From NCBI GenBank assembly GCA_045613545.1, contig JAZLBD010000002.1:1-29819 (forward strand): a DNA stretch of 29,819 nucleotides. The letters are read 5' to 3'. Below the pieces are notes generated by a model. That model was not told where the DNA came from. It did not search any database and worked only from the letters and a program-made list of their open reading frames with translations. This document shows, in pieces, positions 8,380 to 16,924 of this stretch. The DNA comes from Scatosoma sp045613545. GTDB taxonomy: Bacteria; Bacillota; Clostridia; Christensenellales; Borkfalkiaceae. A program made the position numbers and the translations under genes. Position 1 is the stretch's first letter. Every line of letters begins with the position of its first letter.

Positions 8380-8410
8380 AAAAAAAGACGGAAGATTTTC
8401 CGTCTTTTTC
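8380..8410 (-). terminator. glyS: Terminator of glyS
   Basis: A 12-bp inverted repeat (8381-8393 with 8398-8409) lies 16 bases after the glyS stop codon. The strand transcribed from the minus direction ends in a long U-tract. Confidence 0.85.
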
Positions 8411-8425
8411 GTTTCATATTTTCGT

Positions 8426-9826
8426 TTAGAAGTCGATTTTTTCTTCGATGTATTGGATCGCTTCGTCGATGGGCAAGCGGATTTGTTCCATACTGTCGCG
8501 GTCGCGAATGGTCACGGTGTTATCTTCCAGCGTATCGAAGTCGATCGTCACGCAGAACGGCGTTCCGATTTCGTCTTGACGGCGATAACGTTTGCCGATC
8601 GAACCGGTCAAATCGTAGGTGGTGGCAAATTTTTTGCGCATCTTTGCATATACCTCGTCCGCCTTGTCCGCAAGCCCTTTTTGCAAGGGGAGCACGGCGC
8701 ATTTGTAGGGCGCGAGGAAAGGGTGCAAGCGAAGGACGGTCCGCACGTCGTTCTTTTCGGCGTCAACTATCTCTTCATCGTAGGCGTCGGTGAGGAATGC
8801 AAGCACGACTCTGTCTGCGCCAAGCGACGGTTCGACGACGTAAGGCACGTATTTTTCGCCCGTCACGGGGTCGGTGTAATCAATGGGCTTTCCACATTCT
8901 TTCGCGTGTTGGGAAAGGTCGTAATCCGTTCTGTCGGCTACCCCCCACAGCTCTCCCCAACCGAACGCGAAGTTGTATTCAAAGTCGGTGGTTGCCTTCG
9001 AATAGAAGCAAAGTTCTTCGGGCGAGTGGTCGCGAAGGTGCAAGTTTTCCTCTTTCATATGGAGGGAAACGAGCCAATCACGGCAGAAATTCTTCCAATA
9101 TTCGAACCATTCGAGGTCGGTGCCCGGTTTACAGAAGAATTCGAGTTCCATTTGTTCGAATTCGCGGGTACGGAAGGTAAAATTGCCCGGCGTAATTTCG
9201 TTTCGGAAGGATTTCCCCACTTGCGCGATCCCGAACGGCACGCGCATACGCGTCGAGCGTTGTACGTTCGCGAAATTGACGAAAATCCCTTGCGCCGTTT
9301 CGGGGCGAAGATATACGACGTTCGACGAATCCTCCGTCACCCCTTGGAAGGTTTTGAACATCAAGTTGAATTTGCGAATGGAGGTGAAATCGGAATTTCC
9401 GCAGACGGGACAAACGATTTTATGCTCGGCGATAAACGCTTCCAAGTCCTCGTTTTCCATACTTTCTACTTTCACGTCAAGCCCGTGTTTTTCCACGTAT
9501 TTTTCTACAAGGTCGTCGGCTCTATGGCGGGATTTACAAGACTTGCAATCCATCAAGGGATCGGAAAATCCGCCCAAATGCCCCGACGCTTTCCACGTTC
9601 TGGGGTTCATTAAAATGGCGCAGTCTACGCCCGTCACGTACGGGTTTTCTTGCACGAATTTCTTCCACCACGCCTTTTTTACGTTGTTTTTAAGCTCTAC
9701 GCCCAAAGGACCGTAGTCCCACGTATTTGCAAGCCCTCCGTAAATTTCACTTCCGGGGAAAATAAACCCTCTATTTTTGCAAAGGGAAACCAGTTTTTCC
9801 ATCGTCACCGCTCTCTTTTCTGCCAT
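8426..9826 (-). CDS. glyS: Glycyl-tRNA synthetase, single-chain (alpha2) type
   Basis: This 466-residue class II enzyme charges tRNA-Gly. Visible features in order are: FPGSEIYGGLANTWDYGPLG near the N-terminus, Cys pairs CKSC and CPVC that can form a zinc site, the RPETAQGIF glycine-site loop, motif 2 FRNEITPGNFTFRTREFEQME, motif 3 PSLGADRVVLAF, and an anticodon-binding domain from about residue 370. Length matches the eukaryote-like GlyQS form of Firmicutes and not the tetrameric GlyQ/GlyS form. The start at 9826 is chosen because AGGAGAAGGATT precedes it; an upstream in-frame ATG at 9865 would add 13 residues without an equally good site. No T-box motif is visible upstream. Confidence 0.96.
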   Translation of the reverse strand: MAEKRAVTMEKLVSLCKNRGFIFPGSEIYGGLANTWDYGPLGVELKNNVKKAWWKKFVQENPYVTGVDCAILMNPRTWKASGHLGGFSDPLMDCKSCKSRHRADDLVEKYVEKHGLDVKVESMENEDLEAFIAEHKIVCPVCGNSDFTSIRKFNLMFKTFQGVTEDSSNVVYLRPETAQGIFVNFANVQRSTRMRVPFGIAQVGKSFRNEITPGNFTFRTREFEQMELEFFCKPGTDLEWFEYWKNFCRDWLVSLHMKEENLHLRDHSPEELCFYSKATTDFEYNFAFGWGELWGVADRTDYDLSQHAKECGKPIDYTDPVTGEKYVPYVVEPSLGADRVVLAFLTDAYDEEIVDAEKNDVRTVLRLHPFLAPYKCAVLPLQKGLADKADEVYAKMRKKFATTYDLTGSIGKRYRRQDEIGTPFCVTIDFDTLEDNTVTIRDRDSMEQIRLPIDEAIQYIEEKIDF

Positions 9827-9902
9827 AATCCTTCTCCTACTGCATTTTTCGCGATCATCGTCCATTCTTAAAAAAGAGGGATTGTCGCCTTGCTTTTGTA
9901 AT

Positions 9903-9932
9903 ATTATACAATAGTTCCTCTCGGGAAGTCAA
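9903..9932 (-). promoter_or_regulatory. glyS: Promoter of glyS
   Basis: On the minus strand TTGACT (9932-9927) and TATAAT (9908-9903) are separated by 18 bp, 77 bp upstream of the glyS start. Confidence 0.7.
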
Positions 9933-10088
9933 ACACTTCGCCACGGAAAGGCGGATTTTTTTCAAGAAAAAAGTCGAGAAAAGCAAAGGAGAATTCGAGG
10001 GGAGGGTATATTTCGCTTTTGAATAGGGGAAAAATTAAAAAAAGTTCGCAAAAGGGGTGGAAATCTTATTCCTTTTTCCGTAAATATG
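9933..10088. other. Divergent glyS-glnS intergenic segment with no gene
   Basis: This stretch between the two divergent promoters is A-rich on the plus strand. I see no ORF with a ribosome binding site, no T-box leader and no large hairpin. Confidence 0.5.
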
Positions 10089-10097
10089 TGTTATAAT
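10089..10097 (+). promoter_or_regulatory. glnS: Extended -10 promoter of glnS
   Basis: TGT directly followed by TATAAT (10092-10097) is an extended -10 element. The -35 region is poor (TTCCTT at 10069-10074, 17 bp upstream). Confidence 0.6.
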
Positions 10098-10172
10098 ATA
10101 TTACGAAATACTATCTTTCCTTCGCTCTCGCGCGAGAATGAGAAGAAAAAAGAAAAAATTTGAGGCAGTTTT

Positions 10173-11801
10173 ATGATCGAGGCAACGAATTTTATCGAAC
10201 AAATTATCAACGAGGATTTGGGAAGCGGAAAAGTGACCGCCGTTCAAACCCGTTTCCCTCCTGAACCCAACGGATATTTGCATATCGGACACGTAAAAAG
10301 CATGCTCGTCAACTTCGGTACGGCGAAAAAATACGGTGGGAAGTGCAATCTCTTTTTCGACGACACCAATCCGTCCAAAGAAAAAACCGAGTTCGTCGAC
10401 GCGATTCGTCGGGATATCGCTTGGATTGGCTACGATTGGGCGAAAGAAGTGTACGCGTCCGACTTTTTCGACGATATCTACCGCTTTGCAGAACGTCTGA
10501 TTTTGGACGGCAAAGCGTTCGTGTGCGACCTTACGAGCGAGGAAATCAGCAAAACGCGCGGAACTCTCACCGAGCCGGGGCAAGAAAGCCCTTATCGCAA
10601 TCGTTCGATCGAGGAAAATTTGCAACTTTTCAGAGAAATGAAAGCGGGAAAATACGAGGACGGAAGCAAGTGCTTGCGCGCGAAGATTGATATGTCCTCT
10701 CCGAATATGAATATGCGCGACCCCGTAATTTATCGCATTTTGCGTTGTACCCATCATCGCACGGGCGACAAGTGGTGCATTTATCCTATGTACGACTACG
10801 CGCATCCCATTTGCGACTACTTGCAAGGGGTCACCCATTCCCTTTGTACGCTTGAATTCGAGGATCATCGGCCTCTTTACGACTGGGTGGGGATTCAACT
10901 TGGGTTTAGTCCCAAGCCTCGCCAAATCGAGTTTGCGCGCCTTGCCGTCACGAATATGGTGATGAGCAAACGCTACTTGAAAAAACTCGTGGAAGAGGGA
11001 CACGTGCACGGTTGGGACGATCCGAGAATGCCGACGGTGACGGGGCTTAGAAACCGTGGCGTACCGCCCGAAGCGCTCCTCGATTTCTGTGAAAAGATCG
11101 GGATCGTCAAGGCGAACTCCGAATGTCAGCTTTGCTATTTAGAATCTTGTATTCGCGACAATTTGAATGCGAACGCCGAGCGCGCGATGGCGGTTTTGAA
11201 TCCCTTAAAAGTGACCCTCACGAACTACGAGGGGGAAGAGGAATTGACGACGGCGATTCATCCCTTGAAACCGGAAATGGGGGAAAGAAAGATCTCTTTC
11301 TCGAAAGAAATTTATATCGACGAAAGCGACTTTTCGCTCGATCCTCCGCCCAAATACCAACGTTTGAAAGAGGGCGGGTACGTCCGTTTGAAGAATGCGT
11401 ACATCATTCGTTGCGACGAGGTGGTGAAGGGTGAAAACGGGGAAGCGGTGGAACTCAAATGTTCGTACGTTCCCGAGAGCCGTTCTTCGCAAGACACGAG
11501 CGGTATTAAAGTGAAAGGAACGATTCAATGGGTGGATGCGAAAACGGGCGTTTTTGCGGAAATCCGCAAGTACGGACCGCTTTTGAAAGACGCCGAATAC
11601 GCAGGGCAAGATTTTGGCGAGAGAATGAATACGGAAAGCGAGAAAATTTTCTACGGGTATGCTGAACCCTACCTTTTCGAAAGAGAAGAGAACGTGGCGT
11701 TCCAACTCATGCGCGTAGGCTACTATAAGACGAGCCGAACGGCGGATGGGAAGCTGTTGCTTTCGGAAATCGTTTCGCTCAAAGATACGTTTAACAAATA
11801 A
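10173..11801 (+). CDS. glnS: Glutaminyl-tRNA synthetase
   Basis: This 542-residue class I enzyme charges tRNA-Gln directly. PPEPNGYLHIGHVKS contains the HIGH motif at residues 37-40, and VMSKRYLKKLV (about 263-267) is the KMSKS counterpart. The sequence around DNTNP-like FFDDTNPSKE and the C-terminal two beta-barrel anticodon domain (VRLKNAYIIRCDEV, then IQWVDAKTG) are characteristic of GlnRS and not of bacterial GluRS. Many Firmicutes lack GlnRS and use the GatCAB amidotransferase instead, so its presence is a useful lineage marker. GAGG lies 9 bases before the ATG. A head-to-head arrangement with glyS leaves about 350 bp for both promoters. Confidence 0.96.
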   Translation: MIEATNFIEQIINEDLGSGKVTAVQTRFPPEPNGYLHIGHVKSMLVNFGTAKKYGGKCNLFFDDTNPSKEKTEFVDAIRRDIAWIGYDWAKEVYASDFFDDIYRFAERLILDGKAFVCDLTSEEISKTRGTLTEPGQESPYRNRSIEENLQLFREMKAGKYEDGSKCLRAKIDMSSPNMNMRDPVIYRILRCTHHRTGDKWCIYPMYDYAHPICDYLQGVTHSLCTLEFEDHRPLYDWVGIQLGFSPKPRQIEFARLAVTNMVMSKRYLKKLVEEGHVHGWDDPRMPTVTGLRNRGVPPEALLDFCEKIGIVKANSECQLCYLESCIRDNLNANAERAMAVLNPLKVTLTNYEGEEELTTAIHPLKPEMGERKISFSKEIYIDESDFSLDPPPKYQRLKEGGYVRLKNAYIIRCDEVVKGENGEAVELKCSYVPESRSSQDTSGIKVKGTIQWVDAKTGVFAEIRKYGPLLKDAEYAGQDFGERMNTESEKIFYGYAEPYLFEREENVAFQLMRVGYYKTSRTADGKLLLSEIVSLKDTFNK

Positions 11802-11823
11802 GTTGTTTTTTAGGAGGTAGGAT

Positions 11824-13029
11824 ATGCTCTATTTATATTCCATAATGGCGACGAATTGGACGCCCATCGTGATCGTTGCCGTAGTGGTGGCGGCGCTGTT
11901 TGCGTTTTTCCTTGGATTTAAGCGAGGATTTACGCGTACGGGCTGGGGCGCGTTCATTTGGGCGATCGTGTGTTTGGTTTGGTATGTAATCGTCTCTAAT
12001 ATGGACGTAAAAAACGACGTCGGTGAATTTGGCGGAATCATCCTCGCTTGCGGAATTATCGCGGCGGCGTTTGTGGTTTTCGGCTTTATCGCTTTACTCG
12101 TTCGACCTAAGAGAAAGCCCTACGACGTCACCTATCATTTCCACAAAAAGACCGAGGAACAAGAAGAGGCATTGGAAGTGGCGGCGCGTTCGCAACAATA
12201 CGACCTCGAATACGGCCAAGTGGAAAACGAGGATGAAGAAAAAGAGAAGAAAGAACGTAAAAAGGAGAGAAAGGGCAAAGGCGGTCCGTGTCTTTTCAAT
12301 CGTATTTTAGGCGGGATTACCTCCCTCGTCAATTTCGCGCTCGTCGTGGTTGGAATCGGCTTGCTTGCCGTCGTGTTCTTGCCCGTTTTCACGGACATAG
12401 ATCTTGTTTCCACGTTGTCTTTGTCGAAAGACTCCGATCTCTTCTTGCGCACTTTTACGTTGGATTTCTTGTTTATCGCGCTTATGATGGCTATGGGCTA
12501 CGGCGGATACCGCGCAGGGTTCTTGCGCGGGGTATACGGAGCGATCACGTCTTGCTCGGCGCTCATCGCTATTGCCGTAGGCGTGGCGTTCCCTTTGATG
12601 GGCGGTACGCTTGCCCAAAATATGACGGAATTTTTCGGTGGTGTTTTCACGGGGATCTTGCCTGAAAAGGCGCTTGAATTCTTACCGAATTTAGGCGAAA
12701 TCATCGGCGCGATCGTAGTGGGACTTATTGCGCTGATTCTTACCTTAATCGTATTGTGGCTCCTTTCTTGTTTGGTCAAGGCAATGTTCAAAGAGACCAG
12801 ACATTCCAAACCGTTTAGAGTGGTGGACGGTATACTCGGTATGGTGGCTATGATCGCGCTTGCGCTTGCGCTCGTAGCGTTCGTGATGGCGATCGTCGCC
12901 CTCGTAGAATACTTCGGCGTGGATTTGGGAACGGCGAAACTTTACACGAGAGACTCCTTGATCGGCAAGGATTTATTCAAGGCGATTCGCGACGGGATTG
13001 CGTCGGCGCTCGACGGAATCAAAGGCTAA
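11824..13029 (+). CDS. Polytopic membrane protein with two CvpA-like segments
   Basis: This 401-residue protein is preceded by an ideal AGGAGGT 6 bases from the ATG. Hydrophobic segments are visible at about 14-36, 40-58, 70-93, 165-190, 210-230, 240-260, 285-315 and 330-360. Two stretches follow the CvpA pattern of G-x-x-R-G-F followed by a membrane helix (GFKRGFTRTGWGAF near residue 31 and GYRAGFLRGVYGAI near 228), so an internal duplication is plausible. Between the halves lies a highly charged, Lys/Glu-rich cytoplasmic loop (about 95-155, EEKEKKERKKERKGKG). Function is unknown; CvpA relatives are linked to envelope processes. The gene follows glnS by 22 bases and may be co-transcribed with it. 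Confidence 0.7.
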   Translation: MLYLYSIMATNWTPIVIVAVVVAALFAFFLGFKRGFTRTGWGAFIWAIVCLVWYVIVSNMDVKNDVGEFGGIILACGIIAAAFVVFGFIALLVRPKRKPYDVTYHFHKKTEEQEEALEVAARSQQYDLEYGQVENEDEEKEKKERKKERKGKGGPCLFNRILGGITSLVNFALVVVGIGLLAVVFLPVFTDIDLVSTLSLSKDSDLFLRTFTLDFLFIALMMAMGYGGYRAGFLRGVYGAITSCSALIAIAVGVAFPLMGGTLAQNMTEFFGGVFTGILPEKALEFLPNLGEIIGAIVVGLIALILTLIVLWLLSCLVKAMFKETRHSKPFRVVDGILGMVAMIALALALVAFVMAIVALVEYFGVDLGTAKLYTRDSLIGKDLFKAIRDGIASALDGIKG

Positions 13030-13052
13030 AAAATAAAACGAAACGTACGAAT

Positions 13053-13083
13053 GGGAGGAGGATTATAGTCCCCCTCCCTTTTG
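13053..13083 (+). terminator. Terminator or attenuator before obgE
   Basis: GGGAGGAGG (13053-13061) can pair with CCCCCTCCC (13070-13078) with one mismatch, followed by TTTT. It separates the membrane-protein gene from obgE, and partial read-through is possible since no clear promoter lies in the remaining 25 bases. Confidence 0.6.
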
Positions 13084-13105
13084 AAGAAAAATAAGTAGGT
13101 ACGGT

Positions 13106-14386
13106 ATGGCAAACGGTGAATTTACAGACAAAGTGAGAATATGGATCAAGGCAGGCGACGGCGGAGACGGAATGAATTCGTTTAAGGCGTACAAAGGCAA
13201 GCCCGCTTGTGGGCCCGACGGCGGTGACGGCGGAAAGGGCGGAGACGTGTATTTCGTAGGGGATAAAGATATGAACGACTTGTTCTCCTTCCGTTTCACG
13301 TCGCGATTTTTCGCAGAGGACGGCGAGAGAGGTGGCACTAACCAATGCTTTGGCAAGGGCGGGAAGGACGTTCTTATCAAAGTGCCTTTGGGAACGCTCG
13401 TGCGCGACGAAGAGAGCGGTAGGCTTATCTGCGACGTATTCGAAGACGGCGAGAAGAAGTTGGTGGCTCGCGGAGGAAACGGAGGGAAAGGCAACGTGCG
13501 TTTTACCACCGCCCGTCGGCACGCGCCCAACTTTGCCCAAAAAGGGGAAAAAGTTAAACAACACACCGTCGTTTTAGAGCTTAAAGTGATCGCTGACGTG
13601 GGATTCGTAGGCTTTCCAAACGTAGGAAAATCTACTTTGCTTTCGAAAATTTCCGCGGCTCGCCCGAAGATCGCCAACTACCATTTCACCACCCTTTCAC
13701 CCAATTTAGGGGTGGTGCGCCACTACGAAAAATCGTTCGTGGCGGCGGATATTCCGGGCCTTATCGAGGGCGCGGCAGAGGGCGCAGGGCTCGGACACGA
13801 TTTCCTCCGCCACATCGAACGGACGAGAATGATTTGTCACGTCGTGGATATTTCCGGGTGTGAAGGGCGTGATCCGATTGCGGATTTTACCACGATCAAC
13901 GAGGAACTCAAAGCGTTTAGCGAGGAGCTTTCAAAAAGAAAGCAAGTAGTCGTTTGCAACAAATGCGACGTGTTCGGCGCGGAAGAAAATTTGAAGCTTT
14001 TCAAAAAGAAATTCGGAAGAAAATATAAAATATACCCCATCACGGCGGTGACGGGCGAGGGGACGAGAGAGCTTATCGACGGGATATTTGCCGTCTTGGA
14101 CGAGCTTCCTCCCGTGGAGCCCATTCGTCCCAACGAGGAATTTGAGTACCGCGCGGACGACAACCTCGACTTCCAAATCGAAAAGGGGGAGGACGGGGTG
14201 TATATCGTATTCGGCGGACTCGTGGATATGCTTTGCCGAAACGTCGTACTCAACAACCCCGATTCGATGCTCTATTTCCAAAAGGTACTTCGACTTCGTG
14301 GCGTCATCAAAGAGCTCACCAAAATGGGCTGTAAAGAGGGAGACACCGTTTCCATCGGCGACGTGGAATTTGACTTTATCCCCTAA
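13106..14386 (+). CDS. obgE: GTPase Obg/CgtA
   Basis: This 426-residue essential GTPase acts in large-subunit ribosome assembly and stress signalling. Its three domains are complete. The glycine-rich Obg fold spans residues 1-158 (AGDGGDGMNSF, GPDGGDGGKGGDV). The G domain has GFPNVGKST (G1, about 168), DIPGLIEGA (G3) and NKCD (G4). The OCT domain at the C-terminus contains YFQKVLRLRGV and DTVSIGDVEFDF. The ribosome binding site is weak (AGGT 6-9 bases upstream of ATG). It is followed by a 493-codon unknown gene and yhbY, part of a ribosome-biogenesis group. Confidence 0.97.
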   Translation: MANGEFTDKVRIWIKAGDGGDGMNSFKAYKGKPACGPDGGDGGKGGDVYFVGDKDMNDLFSFRFTSRFFAEDGERGGTNQCFGKGGKDVLIKVPLGTLVRDEESGRLICDVFEDGEKKLVARGGNGGKGNVRFTTARRHAPNFAQKGEKVKQHTVVLELKVIADVGFVGFPNVGKSTLLSKISAARPKIANYHFTTLSPNLGVVRHYEKSFVAADIPGLIEGAAEGAGLGHDFLRHIERTRMICHVVDISGCEGRDPIADFTTINEELKAFSEELSKRKQVVVCNKCDVFGAEENLKLFKKKFGRKYKIYPITAVTGEGTRELIDGIFAVLDELPPVEPIRPNEEFEYRADDNLDFQIEKGEDGVYIVFGGLVDMLCRNVVLNNPDSMLYFQKVLRLRGVIKELTKMGCKEGDTVSIGDVEFDFIP

Positions 14387-14392
14387 AGGCGT

Positions 14393-15874
14393 ATGAGAGA
14401 GGAAAAAGCGTTCTATTATAAAACTGAATATTACCTTTTTCCCGAGGGAATTGAACGGGTGGAAACGCTGTATGAAAGTGGGGCAACCATGTTTTTCCGT
14501 TTGCGAAAGCAGGGTTGTGTACCGCCCGATTTCATCGACGGGGAATGGGAGGAGATTTTTCTTTCTATCGACGAGCCCGTCGTTTGTATGACGGTTAGAT
14601 TATACGAAAAAGAAGAATACGAAAGCGCGCTTTTTAGGCGCGTGAAAGATTGCTGTCAAAGTTGCGTCCGCTTTTTGGGGGACGAGAACGATTTGACGGG
14701 ACATTTGGACGAATTATCCCTCTCCGGCGTTTGCTATCTCAAAGACGACGGAAAAGAAACGCCGTTTTCCGAGGTTTTGCGGGAAACGTACGCGTTCTTG
14801 GAACGAGAAGAGGATACTATTTGCAGACTGATCGACTTTGGAGACGAAGAGGGGCTTTCTCGCCTTACGAAACCTGTTTTGCGAAAGATCTATCCGAACG
14901 CGAAAGTGCGTGGGGGCAGGGACGAGAACGAGCGATATTGTTTATACTTTTCGGGCGGACGAAACGACCGCAGATACCACCCCGTAGGAGACGCTCTTTC
15001 GCAAATGGCGGAGGGGCTCAAACGCTTGATAGTCGTTCCGTATTTCCCCGTGGGAGCGTACGATCCAGAGTTCCCTTTCGCTTTTGAAGAGGTTTACTAC
15101 CGCTTTTGCGACGACACGTCCAACCTTTCCCTGCTTGTAAAAATAGAGGGGGCGAGCGGTTGGAAAAAGGCGGAGCATAAGCAGTTTCAAGAGGGACTCT
15201 ACGACGAACTTTGCTACTTGCTTGGCGAAGAGTCGGTAGGCGCAATCGAAGATTTTTTGGCGGTGGAAAATCCGCCGGAAGACTACCAGCCGATTGCCGT
15301 AGAAGAATTCGAGAATTTCTTGAAAGGGTATTTGCAAGTAATGTTCGGGGATTTGTTATTCCCTATTCCCTGCTACGTAGACGAAGAGTCGGAAGAGGGG
15401 TGCTATCCCTACAAAACGGATGTGGAAAAATGGATGACGGCTTGTCCCGATTTTGCGCCCTATTCACCATTTATCAGCGAGAAGGCGAGTGGTCTTTCCG
15501 CGCGACTTCGTCAAAAGCGTGGTCGTGGGCAAATGGAACTGGAAGGGAAAGGGATCTATTACATCTATCTATTTTTTCCGCGTAGGGAAGAGGATATAAA
15601 GGAACGGTTTTTGAACGATTTCGAAGCGGTGATGCAAGAGTTTCCGTTCGAAGGGAACGACATTTGTACGTCGGTCGGCGCAACCGAGGGGGAACAAGGG
15701 GATTGCATTGATTTTATGGTGTTCCACGAGGGCGCGTTTTTCCACGTTTTACGCAAAATAGCCCCGCTTTTGATAGAGGGTAGGGTAAAAATTATCACGA
15801 TAAAAAATTTCACAGCGCTCGTACTAGACGGCGGATACGACATCGCGCCGGAGGACACGAACGGGTATTCATAA
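14393..15874 (+). CDS. Unknown 493-residue protein in the obgE-yhbY operon
   Basis: I do not recognise a family. The protein is soluble, acidic and rich in Glu, aromatic residues and Cys, with no signal peptide or membrane helix. A repeated architecture is hinted at by three alternating beta-like blocks (for example ERYCLYFSGGRND, LLVKIEGASGW and CIDFMVFHEGAF). It starts 6 bases after the obgE stop with only AAAGG as a Shine-Dalgarno sequence, and ends 10 bases before yhbY. The length, codon usage and tight spacing argue for a real, co-expressed gene. Its place between two ribosome-assembly factors suggests, but does not show, a related role. Confidence 0.75.
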   Translation: MREEKAFYYKTEYYLFPEGIERVETLYESGATMFFRLRKQGCVPPDFIDGEWEEIFLSIDEPVVCMTVRLYEKEEYESALFRRVKDCCQSCVRFLGDENDLTGHLDELSLSGVCYLKDDGKETPFSEVLRETYAFLEREEDTICRLIDFGDEEGLSRLTKPVLRKIYPNAKVRGGRDENERYCLYFSGGRNDRRYHPVGDALSQMAEGLKRLIVVPYFPVGAYDPEFPFAFEEVYYRFCDDTSNLSLLVKIEGASGWKKAEHKQFQEGLYDELCYLLGEESVGAIEDFLAVENPPEDYQPIAVEEFENFLKGYLQVMFGDLLFPIPCYVDEESEEGCYPYKTDVEKWMTACPDFAPYSPFISEKASGLSARLRQKRGRGQMELEGKGIYYIYLFFPRREEDIKERFLNDFEAVMQEFPFEGNDICTSVGATEGEQGDCIDFMVFHEGAFFHVLRKIAPLLIEGRVKIITIKNFTALVLDGGYDIAPEDTNGYS

Positions 15875-15884
15875 GGAGAAAATT

Positions 15885-16187
15885 ATGCTGGAAACGATTA
15901 CGAGCAAACAAAGAAGCAAACTCAAAGCGCTTGCGTCGAACTTGCAACCGATCACACAAATCGGCAAGGACGGGATTACGGACAATCTCTTAAAAACCTT
16001 GTCGGACGCCTTGGAAGCGCACGAGCTTATCAAGGTGACGATTTTGCCTACGGCAGACGATGACGCAAGAAACTTGGCGGAAAACGTAGCCGATCTTTTG
16101 GACGCGATCGCCGTGATCGTGATCGGAAGAAAAGCGGTATTCTACCGCCGTTCTTCCCGTCAGAATTTTGCGCACCTCGAATTTTAA
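15885..16187 (+). CDS. yhbY: YhbY-type ribosome assembly RNA-binding protein (CRM domain)
   Basis: This 100-residue single CRM-domain protein binds pre-ribosomal RNA of the large subunit. Diagnostic features are LTSKQRSKLKALA-like TSKQRSKLKALASNLQP at the N-terminus, the QIGKDGIT loop (the G-K/G-x-x-G RNA-binding loop), LIKVTIL, and a final strand VIVIGRKAVFYRRS. Length is that of the family. AAGGAG lies 7 bases before the ATG. The obg-yhbY linkage is common in Firmicutes. Confidence 0.93.
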   Translation: MLETITSKQRSKLKALASNLQPITQIGKDGITDNLLKTLSDALEAHELIKVTILPTADDDARNLAENVADLLDAIAVIVIGRKAVFYRRSSRQNFAHLEF

Positions 16188-16238
16188 GTGTTTGAAAAGG
16201 GCGCAAAGAGGTTATAAGTAAACGAGTGGAGGAGAACT

Positions 16239-16769
16239 ATGCAAGAAGAAAAAATGGACGCGGGGAAACAAACGCCCCCCGTAGAAGAAAAGAAAGAAAA
16301 AAAGAGTAAAAAACAAGAACAAGCCGAACTTTTGGAAAACGCGAGAGCGGAGGCGGAAGAAAATAAACGCAAATGGTATTCCGTCACGGCGGAATACGAA
16401 AACTATCGTCGTCGCACCCAAAACCAATCGGCGCAACGTTATACCGAGGGTAGAAACGACGTGATCGCCTCCTTTTTCCCCGTAGCGGACAACTTAGAAC
16501 GCGCGCTTTCCGTCTGCAAGGACGAAAGCACGAAAGAGGGGCTTGAAATGGTCCTCAAGAGCGTGAAAAAAGTGTTTGAGGGGGAGGGAGTGGAAGAAAT
16601 CGACCCCATCGGAAAGCCTTTCAATGCGGACGAGGCAGAGGCGATTATGGCAACCCCTGCAGGAGAGGGCGAAGAGAGTGGCATCGTCAAGCAAGTATAT
16701 TTGAAAGGGTATAAAAAGGGCGAAAAAGTTCTTCGTTACGCCCAAGTCATCGTGACGAGCGAAAATTAA
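16239..16769 (+). CDS. grpE: GrpE nucleotide exchange factor
   Basis: This 176-residue cofactor releases ADP from DnaK. A highly charged N-terminal tail (EEKKEKKSKKQEQ) leads into the long helix with the family signature RKWYSVTAEYENYRRRTQ, followed by the four-helix region FFPVADNLERAL and the beta domain GKPFNADEAEAIM, ending EKVLRYAQVIVT. GGAGGAG lies 6 bases before the ATG. It sits with yhbY and is about 4 kb away from dnaK-dnaJ, so the usual hrcA-grpE-dnaK-dnaJ operon is split here and no hrcA is in view. Confidence 0.95.
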   Translation: MQEEKMDAGKQTPPVEEKKEKKSKKQEQAELLENARAEAEENKRKWYSVTAEYENYRRRTQNQSAQRYTEGRNDVIASFFPVADNLERALSVCKDESTKEGLEMVLKSVKKVFEGEGVEEIDPIGKPFNADEAEAIMATPAGEGEESGIVKQVYLKGYKKGEKVLRYAQVIVTSEN

Positions 16770-16770
16770 A

Positions 16771-16798
16771 AAAAGAACGGCGGTAAGCCGTTTTTTAA
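16771..16798 (+). terminator. Terminator after grpE
   Basis: AACGGC (16776-16781) pairs with GCCGTT (16787-16792) across a 5-base loop, flanked by A- and T-tracts. Confidence 0.85.
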
Positions 16799-16808
16799 TT
16801 TTGATTGA

Positions 16809-16850
16809 TAACAACCGTCGGTTGATAGAATTGTCAACCAACGGTTGTTA
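16809..16850. promoter_or_regulatory. Paired palindromic operator upstream of the XRE regulator
   Basis: Two 17-base arms (16809-16825 and 16834-16850) are inverted copies with a single mismatch and an 8-base loop. Each arm is itself a near palindrome (CAACCGTCGGTTG and CAACCAACGGTTG), so the site can be read as two copies of one operator. No T-tract follows, which argues against a terminator. It ends 19 bp before the -35 box. Confidence 0.6.
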
Positions 16851-16869
16851 AAATCCAACTTTTAGGACG

Positions 16870-16898
16870 TGGACTTTTCTTTTGGAGCGCGTTATACT
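16870..16898 (+). promoter_or_regulatory. Promoter of the XRE regulator operon
   Basis: TGGACT (16870-16875), a 17-bp spacer and TATACT (16893-16898), followed by TAGGAGGT and the ATG at 16925. Confidence 0.7.
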
Positions 16899-16924
16899 AT
16901 TGGCAAAAAGGTTAGGAGGTACTT

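Noticed and set aside
8339..9613. 424-codon plus-strand frame opposite glyS
   Set aside because: It lies almost wholly antisense to glyS, starts inside the glyS terminator, and its composition is typical of a shadow frame.
9827..10172. T-box riboswitch for glyS or glnS
   Set aside because: The conserved AGGGTGGNACCGCG-type motif was looked for on both strands and not found; ordinary promoters explain the region.
10101..11009. 302-codon minus-strand frame opposite glnS
   Set aside because: Antisense to a clear GlnRS gene, with no ribosome binding site and no recognisable motif.
16809..16850. Second terminator after grpE
   Set aside because: The hairpin is strong but not followed by a T-tract, and the arms are themselves palindromic, so an operator is more likely.
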